DNA of 12,950 bases, taken from Pseudomonadota bacterium. GTDB taxonomy: Bacteria > Pseudomonadota > Alphaproteobacteria > Rhizobiales > Aestuariivirgaceae. This document shows, in pieces, positions 1 to 6,697 of this stretch. Below the pieces are notes generated by a model. That model saw only the letters and a list, made by a program, of their open reading frames with translations, was not told where the DNA came from and did not search any database. Both the position numbers and the translations under genes were made by a program. The first letter of the stretch is position 1. Each line of letters starts with the position of its first letter. Location of the stretch: positions 1-12,950 of the forward strand of contig JAEKFU010000307.1 of the NCBI GenBank assembly GCA_016522385.1, written 5' to 3'.

Positions 1-66
1 CAGGAAGAGCGACCCGGTTGGGCGAGCAAATTCAAATCACGCAAGAACAGAAACTCCAAATTGTAA
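1..66 (+). CDS. glmU: GlmU, C-terminal end only (bifunctional N-acetylglucosamine-1-phosphate uridyltransferase / glucosamine-1-phosphate acetyltransferase)
   Basis: The first 22 codons in frame 1 run to a TAA at 64-66 and read QEERPGWASKFKSRKNRNSKL. This is a short basic tail with a PGW motif, comparable to the basic end of E. coli GlmU (a GW pair followed by Arg/Lys residues). The next gene is glmS, its usual neighbour. GlmU acetylates glucosamine-1-phosphate and then couples it to UTP, giving UDP-GlcNAc for peptidoglycan and lipopolysaccharide. Only the extreme C-terminus is visible, so the assignment rests on the tail and on context. The 15-base gap to glmS suggests co-transcription, and I see no promoter or terminator between them. 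Confidence 0.72.
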   Translation, partial: QEERPGWASKFKSRKNRNSKL

Positions 67-81
67 GGTAGATACTCATTC

Positions 82-1908
82 ATGTGCGGAATTGTTGGTA
101 TACTTGGTCAGGAACCGGTCGCCTGGAAGCTTGTCGATGCGCTCAAGCGGCTGGAGTATCGTGGCTATGATTCAGCTGGTATTGCCGTGCTGGCAGACGG
201 CCATATCGAGCGGATACGCGCCTCCGGCAAGTTGCAGGCACTGTCGGAAAAGCTGCGGTCGTCCGAACCGATCGCTACATCAGGTATCGGCCATACGCGT
301 TGGGCAACGCATGGGGCGCCGACGGAAACGAACGCTCACCCGCACCTGGGAGGTACCGTGGCGATTGTCCACAACGGTATCATTGAGAACTTTAAGGAGC
401 TGAAGGAAGAACTCGCCGGCAAAGGCACAACTTTCACCACCGAAACCGACACCGAAGTCGTCGCCCATATGATCGACTATGAGATGAAGCAGGGAAAGTC
501 GCCGCGTGAGGCGACACAGGTGACGCTGCAGCGCCTGGAAGGTGCCTTTGCCTTTGCCATCATGTTTGAAGGTGAAGACGATCTGATGATCGGCGCACGG
601 CGCGGCAGCCCACTAGCGATCGGACATGGTTCGCACGAGATGTATTTAGGCTCGGATGCCATCGCGCTCGCGCCGTTTACAAACCAGGTGACGTATCTGG
701 AAGACGGTGATTATGTGGTGATCACCCGCAATTCCTTTGAACTCCACAATGACAAGGGTGAAAAGATCACAAGGCCGCTGAACTTCACACAGGCTTCGGC
801 GCTATTGGTGGACAAGGGCAATCACCGGCATTTCATGGCCAAGGAGATCGCCGAACAGCCCGATGTTGTCGGTCATACGTTGGCCGAGTATGTCGATTTC
901 GACGAACGCACGGTCCGCCTGCCGAGCGAGGTCGAATTGGACTTTACAGATCTTGACCGGCTGACGATAACCGCTTGCGGCACCGCCTCCTATGCCGGTC
1001 TTGTCGGGAAATACTGGTTTGAGCGCTATGCGCGCCTGCCGGTTGAAGTCGACATTGCCTCGGAGTTTCGGTACCGCGAGGCGCCGCTGACAAAGGGCGG
1101 ATTGTCGATGGTCATTTCGCAGTCGGGCGAGACCGCGGACACGCTGGCAGCGCTAAGATACTGCAAGAGCGAGGGTCAGAGGGTCGCTGCCGTCGTGAAC
1201 GTGCCGGAATCGACCATTTCCCGAGAGAGCGATGTGGTTGTGCGCACCTATGCAGGACCTGAAATCGGCGTTGCATCCACGAAGGCCTTTACGTGTCAAC
1301 TGACCGTGCTGGCGTGCCTGGCGATTGCCGCAGCGCGCGCCCGCGGCGTGATGAGTCTGGAACAGGAGCACGAACTGGTCGGACAACTTGTCAAACTGCC
1401 GCGCAATCTCGTTAAGACGCTGGAGCAGGAAGATCATATCGACAGGATCGCCAGGCACATCGCCGGAAAGCGGGATGTGCTTTACCTGGGCCGCGGTATC
1501 AACTTTCCGATCGCCATGGAAGGGGCTCTGAAGCTGAAGGAGCTGTCATACATTCATGCGGAAGGATATGCGGCTGGCGAACTCAAGCATGGCCCGATTG
1601 CGTTGATTGAAGAAGGTGTACCGGTCGTTGTAATTGCGCCGCGCGATGAGCTGTTCGAAAAGACCGTGTCAAACATGGAAGAGGTAGCAGCACGTGGGGC
1701 AAGGATTGTCCTGATTACCGATCGTGCCGGAGCAGCGGCCAGTGGAGCTGATGCTTTCGAGACGATCACAGTGCCGCAGGCCGATCCGTTTGTTGCACCC
1801 GTGCTGTATTCCGTGCCGGTGCAATTGCTGGCCTATCATGCGGCCGTTTTCATGGGGACTGACGTCGATCAACCGCGTAATTTGGCGAAATCCGTCACCG
1901 TCGAATAG
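82..1908 (+). CDS. glmS: Glutamine--fructose-6-phosphate aminotransferase (isomerizing), GlmS
   Basis: This cytoplasmic enzyme makes glucosamine-6-phosphate from fructose-6-phosphate and glutamine, the first committed step to UDP-GlcNAc. The protein has 608 residues, the normal family length. It begins MCGIVGILG, so Cys2 is the N-terminal nucleophile of the class II glutaminase domain (about 2-220). HTRWATHG at 71-78 and VHNGIIENF follow in that domain. The isomerase half has two SIS domains (about 285-600), with ACGTAS at 298-303, SQSGET at 346-351 and EIGVASTKAF. Further on come HAEGYAAGELKHGP and the conserved end PRNLAKSVTVE, with Lys603. The Cys2 requirement fixes the start at 82; the only Shine-Dalgarno-like sequence, AAGG at 65-68, is rather distant, so it may be translated together with glmU. 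There is no room for a glmS ribozyme. All key motifs are intact. Confidence 0.97.
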   Translation: MCGIVGILGQEPVAWKLVDALKRLEYRGYDSAGIAVLADGHIERIRASGKLQALSEKLRSSEPIATSGIGHTRWATHGAPTETNAHPHLGGTVAIVHNGIIENFKELKEELAGKGTTFTTETDTEVVAHMIDYEMKQGKSPREATQVTLQRLEGAFAFAIMFEGEDDLMIGARRGSPLAIGHGSHEMYLGSDAIALAPFTNQVTYLEDGDYVVITRNSFELHNDKGEKITRPLNFTQASALLVDKGNHRHFMAKEIAEQPDVVGHTLAEYVDFDERTVRLPSEVELDFTDLDRLTITACGTASYAGLVGKYWFERYARLPVEVDIASEFRYREAPLTKGGLSMVISQSGETADTLAALRYCKSEGQRVAAVVNVPESTISRESDVVVRTYAGPEIGVASTKAFTCQLTVLACLAIAAARARGVMSLEQEHELVGQLVKLPRNLVKTLEQEDHIDRIARHIAGKRDVLYLGRGINFPIAMEGALKLKELSYIHAEGYAAGELKHGPIALIEEGVPVVVIAPRDELFEKTVSNMEEVAARGARIVLITDRAGAAASGADAFETITVPQADPFVAPVLYSVPVQLLAYHAAVFMGTDVDQPRNLAKSVTVE

Positions 1909-1932
1909 CCGCGGCGAGCTCTTAGCTAAGCC

Positions 1933-1940
1933 TTAACCAT
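1933..1940 (+). promoter_or_regulatory. Candidate CtrA half-site (TTAACCAT)
   Basis: TTAACCAT lies in the 52-base gap between glmS and the TPR-SPOR gene, 20 bases before the ATG. It matches exactly the 8-mer CtrA motif described for Brucella. It also sits in the loop of a small inverted repeat, AGCCT (1929-1933) and AGGCT (1941-1945). CtrA is the alphaproteobacterial cell-cycle regulator, and a site this close to a start codon could repress or activate the gene downstream. An 8-mer can occur by chance, so the call is tentative. I cannot place -35 and -10 boxes here. Confidence 0.3.
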
Positions 1941-1960
1941 AGGCTGGCAAACTGACGTGC

Positions 1961-3220
1961 ATGAGTGTTCGTTCAGTACTGTATGCGTCAGTGTGTGCCG
2001 CGTTACTTGCCGCAAGTGCGGCTGTGCCGGTTGTAGCCGCCGAAAAGTCATCTGCCGCGATAGCGTCCGAAAAGGCTTATAAAGCGCTTGTTTCCGGGCA
2101 GACAAAGACTGCAATCAGACTTTATGGCGAAGCCATTGAATCGCGCCGGTTAAAGCCGGAGCTATTGGCGAACTCCCTGCTTAATCGTGCATTGGCTTTT
2201 CAGACCGTTGACCAGGACCAGGATGCGATCGATGACTACTCGGCAGCGCTCAGAATAGATGCGCTCGGCCCGAAATTGCGTGCCATCGCGCTCTACAACC
2301 GCGGACTCTCTTATCAAAAGATCAAACGGCCGGCGATGGCGATTGAGGATTTCACCAATGCGCTGTTTCTCAAAGTTGAGTTCTCCCAGGCCTATTACAG
2401 CCGGGGCAATGTTCTCAGGCGCAGCGGACAGTATCTGTTTGCGCTGAGCGACTACGAAAAATCACTCAAGTATTCTCATCCCGAGCCGCATCTGCCGCTG
2501 TACGGTACAGCGCTGACATATGAGGCCCTGCGCCGGCCGCGTGAGGCCAAAAAGGCCCTTGTTCGTGCACTGACGTTGAAGCCGGATTTTCAGGCAGCGC
2601 GTCAAAAACTGTCGAGACTGATCAAACCGGCGTCACGGCGAGCCGGGGGCTCAGCGAAACCGACTGGTAAGTCCACCGCCAAGAGTGCGGCAAGACTTGC
2701 GGCTGCCGACAACGGGGCGATTGTCACCGGTTCGGTGTTGAACAGGAGTCCGGACCTGGTCATGCGCAAAGATGGATTGCCCAAGGCCGTCAGTCCGCCC
2801 GCCAGAGTGCAGCAGGCGGCCAACGTTTTACCGGCCAGCGTGAACCTCAATGGGGTTTCCGATAGCCGGACCGCTGCCCTGAATGCCCCTGCAGCGCAAG
2901 AACTGCCCAATGCCGGTAAGGGAAGCGGCAAAGGGATGGCTGCCAAAACGCGGCGGCCGGCGCTGGCAGGTTGGGCCGTTCAGTTGTCTTCGCAAAAGCA
3001 TGAAGATGCGGCCTGGTCGATTTGGAAGAAAATACAGGCTAAACACAAATCATTGCTGCGCCGACACGGTGCCGACGTGGTGCGCGCAGATCTGGGCAAC
3101 CGAGGGATTTTTTATCGCCTAAGGGTTACTGGATTGGACGACAAGCGGCAGGCCAAGAGACTGTGCTCTCGTCTTAAGAAACGCGGCACATCTTGCTTTG
3201 TGGCACGTACCAGCTCCTAG
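1961..3220 (+). CDS. Exported TPR-repeat protein with C-terminal SPOR domain
   Basis: The function is not established. The 419-residue product starts with a typical Sec signal peptide: a short basic n-region, a hydrophobic Ala/Val/Leu core, and likely cleavage after VAA at about residue 27. Four to five TPR-like helical repeats follow (about 34-212), with recognisable NRALAFQ, NRGLSYQK and YYSRGNVLRRSGQ helices. A low-complexity Ala/Ser/Lys/Pro linker (about 213-334) leads to a SPOR domain (335-419) that begins GWAVQLSS and contains YRLRVTGL. Two cysteines (LCSRLKKRGTSC) lie near the end of that domain. SPOR domains bind denuded peptidoglycan glycans, and TPRs mediate protein contacts. I infer a periplasmic envelope or division factor, which fits its place after glmU-glmS. 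No Shine-Dalgarno precedes the ATG at 1961, which is chosen because it gives an intact signal peptide. Confidence 0.85.
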   Translation: MSVRSVLYASVCAALLAASAAVPVVAAEKSSAAIASEKAYKALVSGQTKTAIRLYGEAIESRRLKPELLANSLLNRALAFQTVDQDQDAIDDYSAALRIDALGPKLRAIALYNRGLSYQKIKRPAMAIEDFTNALFLKVEFSQAYYSRGNVLRRSGQYLFALSDYEKSLKYSHPEPHLPLYGTALTYEALRRPREAKKALVRALTLKPDFQAARQKLSRLIKPASRRAGGSAKPTGKSTAKSAARLAAADNGAIVTGSVLNRSPDLVMRKDGLPKAVSPPARVQQAANVLPASVNLNGVSDSRTAALNAPAAQELPNAGKGSGKGMAAKTRRPALAGWAVQLSSQKHEDAAWSIWKKIQAKHKSLLRRHGADVVRADLGNRGIFYRLRVTGLDDKRQAKRLCSRLKKRGTSCFVARTSS

Positions 3221-3249
3221 GCTCAATCGACACTCACGGTTGCGGTGTT

Positions 3250-3310
3250 GGCCAATACTGGAGCGTGCTGTTTCAATCTGAACAGAAAGACACGCTCTAG
3301 CGACTTGGCC
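3250..3310. terminator. Long three-part stem-loop between convergent genes (candidate bidirectional terminator or dispersed palindrome)
   Basis: Three nested pairings are visible. The outer stem is GGCCAA (3250-3255) with TTGGCC (3305-3310). The middle stem is CTGGAGCGTG (3258-3267) with CACGCTCTAG (3291-3300), ten pairs including one G-U. The inner stem is CTGTT (3268-3272) with AACAG (3281-3285), with an 8-base loop and a 5-base bulge (3286-3290). It lies after the TPR-SPOR stop, and the TAG stop of the DUF454 gene is inside the right arm. No T-run follows on either strand, so it is not a textbook intrinsic terminator. Its form (GAGCGTG...CACGCTC between genes) resembles palindromic elements that I associate with Rhizobiales genomes, but that resemblance is from memory only. 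Confidence 0.45.
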
Positions 3311-3701
3311 GTGTAATGATAAAGACGGCCGCTGTCAGCAGGATTGCTGCAACGATGATTTTTGCTGCGCTCGGAACCGACGTCGCGTAGCTGAGCCATG
3401 CTAAACTTGCGCCCATCAACAAAAGGGCAAGAATTTTTGCCCTGAACGGGATCCTGCGGTGATCCTGCCAGTCACGTATGTAGTTTCCAAGGCGCGGGTG
3501 AGACCGGAGCCATTCGGCAGCTACCGGTGATGATTTGGTAAACGCCCACAAGGCAACGAGCAGAAACGGCGTCGTCGGCAACAAAGGCAGAAAAGCACCG
3601 GCGACGCCAAGTCCGACGAATGTCCAGCCAAGTGCTAGATAAACCGGGCGACTCCAAGCGCCGCCGTTGTTGTTGAAGTTTTCTTCCGACAATAGTTGCA
3701 A
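3297..3701 (-). CDS. DUF454 (YbaN-like) small inner-membrane protein
   Basis: This is a 134-residue membrane protein of unknown function. The DUF454 signature is clear: a Gly-rich first hydrophobic segment (about 18-50) containing GVAGAFLPLLPTTPFLLVA, then WAFTKSSP, a polar stretch with HPRLGNYIRDWQDHRRIP, and a second hydrophobic region (about 86-128). The start is taken as TTG at 3701: an in-frame TGA lies at 3744-3746 with no ATG, GTG or TTG between, and no Met occurs before the first membrane segment. A second TTG three codons later is also possible. Neither has a convincing Shine-Dalgarno. It converges with the TPR-SPOR gene and diverges from the DUF502 gene. The family is found beside varied genes, so context gives no clear role. 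Confidence 0.85.
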   Translation of the reverse strand: MQLLSEENFNNNGGAWSRPVYLALGWTFVGLGVAGAFLPLLPTTPFLLVALWAFTKSSPVAAEWLRSHPRLGNYIRDWQDHRRIPFRAKILALLLMGASLAWLSYATSVPSAAKIIVAAILLTAAVFIITRPSR

Positions 3702-3836
3702 CCGTGTTGGAATGCTAAGAGGATTGATTTTATCGACCGGAAGTCATTGCAAACGCAACCATTGTTGATGAAATTGTTTGCCTGTTGGCGGTTGGACCGC
3801 TAATCGATGGCAGTATTCCATCTAAGAGAGAACTGA
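3702..3836. promoter_or_regulatory. Divergent intergenic region with inverted repeats, upstream of the DUF454 and DUF502 genes
   Basis: This 135-base gap must hold promoters for both divergent genes, although I cannot assign -35/-10 boxes with confidence. Visible structure includes the spaced inverted repeat GCAAAC (3749-3754) / GTTTGC (3776-3781). Two tandem hairpins precede the DUF502 start: GCGGT-TGG-ACCGC (3788-3800) and GATGG-CAGTATT-CCATC (3806-3822). A purine-rich AAGAGAGAA (about 3824-3832) just before the ATG at 3837 could be the ribosome binding site. The hairpins would sit directly upstream of it in the mRNA. Confidence 0.4.
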
Positions 3837-4592
3837 ATGGGCTTTTTACGCCGCCTACGTAACTACTTTTTGACTGGCCTGGTGGTCAGTGCACCGATCG
3901 GCATTACCGTTTGGATGACCTGGTGGTTTGTTTCCCTGTTTGATGCCTGGGTCAAGCCCTTGATTCCGGCTATCTACAATCCTGATACCTATTTGCCGTT
4001 CACCGTTCCCGGTGTCGGACTGTTGGCGGCGATTGTCGGCATCTCGATGATCGGTGCACTCGCGGCCAACCTGGTCGGGCGTACAATCCTGTCCTACTGG
4101 GAACTGCTTCTCAGCCGTATGCCGGTGGTGCGCAGTATCTACAAGGGTACAAAGCAGATCTTTCACACGGCGTTTTCCCAGGAGAGCGCAACCTTTGAAA
4201 CGGTCGGCTTGATCGAGTATCCGCGCAAGGGCGTTCATGTTGTCGTCTTTATCGCGCGTGAACTGGATAGTGGGGAAATCGGACTCGATCCGGGCGAACG
4301 GATGCTGGCGTGCTTTATGCCTACGACACCAAATCCGACGTCGGGTTTCCTGTTCTTTGCCCATCTTGAAGACGTGCGCATTCTCGATCTGTCGGTGGAA
4401 GATGGTGCCAAACTGGTGATCTCGGCCGGTCTGGTAACGCCCAAGGGTCAGGTCCTTCCGGGCGAACCTCCAGTCATTGACGAGGAAACCGTCGCCGAAC
4501 TTACGCGCCAGAAATCGGCCAAAAAGGCGGCGGAAAAACCGGCTAAGGAAGCCACCGACAAGCGCAAGGTCACCCCGCCGAAAGCAACCTGA
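3837..4592 (+). CDS. DUF502 family membrane protein
   Basis: This 251-residue protein of unknown biochemical role belongs to the DUF502 family, recognised by the N-terminal pattern RRLRNYFLTGLVVSAPIGIT and by SRMPVVRSIYKGTKQI in the middle. Two transmembrane segments are visible, about 9-34 and 57-82. The soluble part (about 100-220) contains GLIEYPRKG, PTTPNPTSGFL and a Gly-rich turn (VISAGLVTPKG). The last 30 or so residues are a Lys/Ala-rich tail (KSAKKAAEKPAKEATDKRK), probably disordered and cytoplasmic. The start at 3837 has a purine-rich stretch upstream and gives a normal N-terminus. Its stop overlaps the 3' end of recG by 23 bases. DUF502 genes commonly lie next to recG in alphaproteobacteria, but no functional link is known to me. 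Confidence 0.92.
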   Translation: MGFLRRLRNYFLTGLVVSAPIGITVWMTWWFVSLFDAWVKPLIPAIYNPDTYLPFTVPGVGLLAAIVGISMIGALAANLVGRTILSYWELLLSRMPVVRSIYKGTKQIFHTAFSQESATFETVGLIEYPRKGVHVVVFIARELDSGEIGLDPGERMLACFMPTTPNPTSGFLFFAHLEDVRILDLSVEDGAKLVISAGLVTPKGQVLPGEPPVIDEETVAELTRQKSAKKAAEKPAKEATDKRKVTPPKAT

Positions 4593-6687
4593 CCGCTTCA
4601 TCCCTTTCAAACAGGTATAGAAGGAGTTTAAGCGCTTCACCGCGTGTCTCGGTCAGGTGGGGATCGCGACGCAGGATCAGTTCGACATCATCGCGCGCTG
4701 CGGCCAGCAGGTCACCATCATCGACCAGATCTGCCAACTTGAAGGTGGGCACGCCCGACTGCCGCGTGCCGAGCAGTTCTCCCGAACCGCGCAGCCGGAG
4801 GTCCTCTTCGGCGATCTTGAAACCGTCCTCGGTATCGCGCAGGGTTGTAAGCCGCGCCCGCGCCGTCTCACCGAGTGGCTCCTCGTAGATTAGAAGACAG
4901 CTCGACTTTCCCGCGCCACGACCGACCCGGCCACGCAACTGATGCAACTGGGCCAGACCGAAGCGTTCTGCGTTCTCAATGACGATGATATTGGCTTCCG
5001 GCACGTCCATGCCGACTTCGATTACGGTGGTTGAAACAAGGATCGAGATATCGCCGTCCTTGAAGCGCTGCAGAATTGTATCTTTTGCCGGACCCTTTAG
5101 GCGACCATGAATCAATCCAACCTTGCCAGAAAAGCGTGCGCTCAAAACAGCAAAGCGGTCCTCGGCGGCAGTGACTTTGATGACGTCACTGTCCTCGACC
5201 AGTGGGCAGACCCAATAGACTCTTGCTCCGCTCGAGATGGCCCGTTCGAGACCGTCGATGACCTGCGAGAGCTTGCCGGTAGGTAGTACCCTGGTGTCGA
5301 CCGATTGGCGTCCGGCGGGCTTTTCAGTCAACCGCGACACCTCCATGTCGCCGTATAGTGTCAAGGACAGCGTACGGGGTATGGGGGTCGCGGTCATCAC
5401 CAGAAGATCAGTCGCACCGCCGGCCTTTGCCTGTAAGGCGAGACGCTGGTGCACGCCAAAGCGATGCTGCTCGTCTATGATGACGAGGCCAAGATCGTGG
5501 AATTTGACGCCATGCTGGAACAGCGCATGTGTGCCGACGAGAATGTTGGTTTTGCCGCTGGCCAGGTCCTCGAGGATCTGCTCGCGGACCTTGCCTTTTT
5601 CCCTGCTCGTCAGCAATGCAACCTCAATGCCCGTGTCCGCAGCAAAGCGCGCAATCGTCTCTCCATGCTGGCGTGCGAGAATGTCGGTTGGCACCATAAG
5701 GGCGCCTTGTGTGCCGGCCTCGACGGCGCGTGCCAGGGCCAACAGTGCGACGGCGGTCTTGCCCGAGCCGACATCGCCTTGCAACAGACGCAGCATGCGT
5801 TCGGGCAAGGCCATGTCGGCGAGGATCTCGCCAACTGCCGTGCGCTGCGACGCCATCAGGCTGAACGGCAACGCCGTCTCAAGTTTTGCTATGAGCGTGC
5901 CGTCCGCGGTCAGGCAGCGTCCGGAGGCACGTTTCATCTGCCGGCGGACTAAGGCGAGGGCAAGCTGGTTGGCCAGCAATTCATCGTAGGCCAACCGCTT
6001 GCGAGCCGCACTGTCGGTTGCCAAATCGGTGGCGGCCTGCGGCATGTGCAGCCGGTGCAAGGCGCCGCCAAATGTCGGCCAGTCATGCTTTGCAACCCAG
6101 CTCAGATCATTCCATTCGGGAAGCCCGGGCAGATCACCCAGGGCACCACGGATGCCTTTGCCAAGGGTCTTTGACGAAACGCCGGCGGTCAAGGGATAGA
6201 CGGGCTCGATTGGCGGCATACGGGCGAATTCGGTTGCATCCATAATGTGATCCGGATGAACCATCTGCGGACTGCCGGAATACCACTCGATCCGCCCGGA
6301 GACAAAACGAGTTTCGCCCAGGGGCAGGGCCTTTTGCAGATACTCGCCATGGGCATGAAAGAAAACCAGGCTCAATGAGCCGGTATCATCAAAACATTCG
6401 ACACGGTAGGGCACCCGTTTATTGTGCCGCGGCGGTGGCTTGTGTCGACCGACCTCGACCTGCACGGTGACTATGCCAAATTCGGGTAGCCGAGAGATGG
6501 GTGGGCGGTTGCGCCGGTCGATCAGGCCGGTTGGCAAATGAAACAGGAGATCGATGATCTTGGCAGGGTGCGGATTCAATACATCTCCGCGGCCAACCAG
6601 CTTGCCGAGAGTCCTTTCCAGCTTGGGACCAATACCCGGCAGCTTGGCCGCGTCGGCAAAAAGGGGATTTAGCAGGGCGGGTCGCAT
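4570..6687 (-). CDS. recG: ATP-dependent DNA helicase RecG
   Basis: RecG is a branched-DNA translocase that remodels stalled forks and recombination intermediates. Counting from the start used here (705 residues), the order is an N-terminal region, the wedge/OB domain (about 50-160), and helicase domain 1 with Walker A GDVGSGKT (304-311), Walker B DEQH (405-408) and TATPIPRTL (432-440). Helicase domain 2 follows, with TTVIEVGMDVPEAN and QLRGRVGRG, then the RecG C-terminal region. I chose ATG 6687 because homologues begin MRPxLLNPLFA and it lies 10 bases past the upstream gene's stop. An in-frame ATG at 6723 adds 12 residues (MTSSGSIRDISN), has a GGTGGAG sequence upstream, and would overlap that gene by 26 bases. 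The 3' end overlaps the convergent DUF502 gene by 23 bases. All helicase motifs are intact. Confidence 0.95.
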   Translation of the reverse strand: MRPALLNPLFADAAKLPGIGPKLERTLGKLVGRGDVLNPHPAKIIDLLFHLPTGLIDRRNRPPISRLPEFGIVTVQVEVGRHKPPPRHNKRVPYRVECFDDTGSLSLVFFHAHGEYLQKALPLGETRFVSGRIEWYSGSPQMVHPDHIMDATEFARMPPIEPVYPLTAGVSSKTLGKGIRGALGDLPGLPEWNDLSWVAKHDWPTFGGALHRLHMPQAATDLATDSAARKRLAYDELLANQLALALVRRQMKRASGRCLTADGTLIAKLETALPFSLMASQRTAVGEILADMALPERMLRLLQGDVGSGKTAVALLALARAVEAGTQGALMVPTDILARQHGETIARFAADTGIEVALLTSREKGKVREQILEDLASGKTNILVGTHALFQHGVKFHDLGLVIIDEQHRFGVHQRLALQAKAGGATDLLVMTATPIPRTLSLTLYGDMEVSRLTEKPAGRQSVDTRVLPTGKLSQVIDGLERAISSGARVYWVCPLVEDSDVIKVTAAEDRFAVLSARFSGKVGLIHGRLKGPAKDTILQRFKDGDISILVSTTVIEVGMDVPEANIIVIENAERFGLAQLHQLRGRVGRGAGKSSCLLIYEEPLGETARARLTTLRDTEDGFKIAEEDLRLRGSGELLGTRQSGVPTFKLADLVDDGDLLAAARDDVELILRRDPHLTETRGEALKLLLYLFERDEAVRLLSAG

Positions 6688-6697
6688 GTTTGATATG

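Noticed and set aside
67..81. A glmS ribozyme or riboswitch upstream of glmS
   Set aside because: Only 15 bases separate glmU and glmS, too little for the ribozyme, which is typical of Firmicutes in any case.
3855..4640. A 261-codon open frame on the minus strand opposite the DUF502 gene
   Set aside because: It is Cys/His/Arg-rich without any recognisable domain and lies fully antisense to a clear family member. It is a by-product of GC-rich codon use.
5237..5989. A 250-codon open frame on the plus strand opposite recG
   Set aside because: Its composition is Arg/Ser/Ala-rich with no motif, and it is antisense to intact RecG helicase domains. It is a shadow frame.
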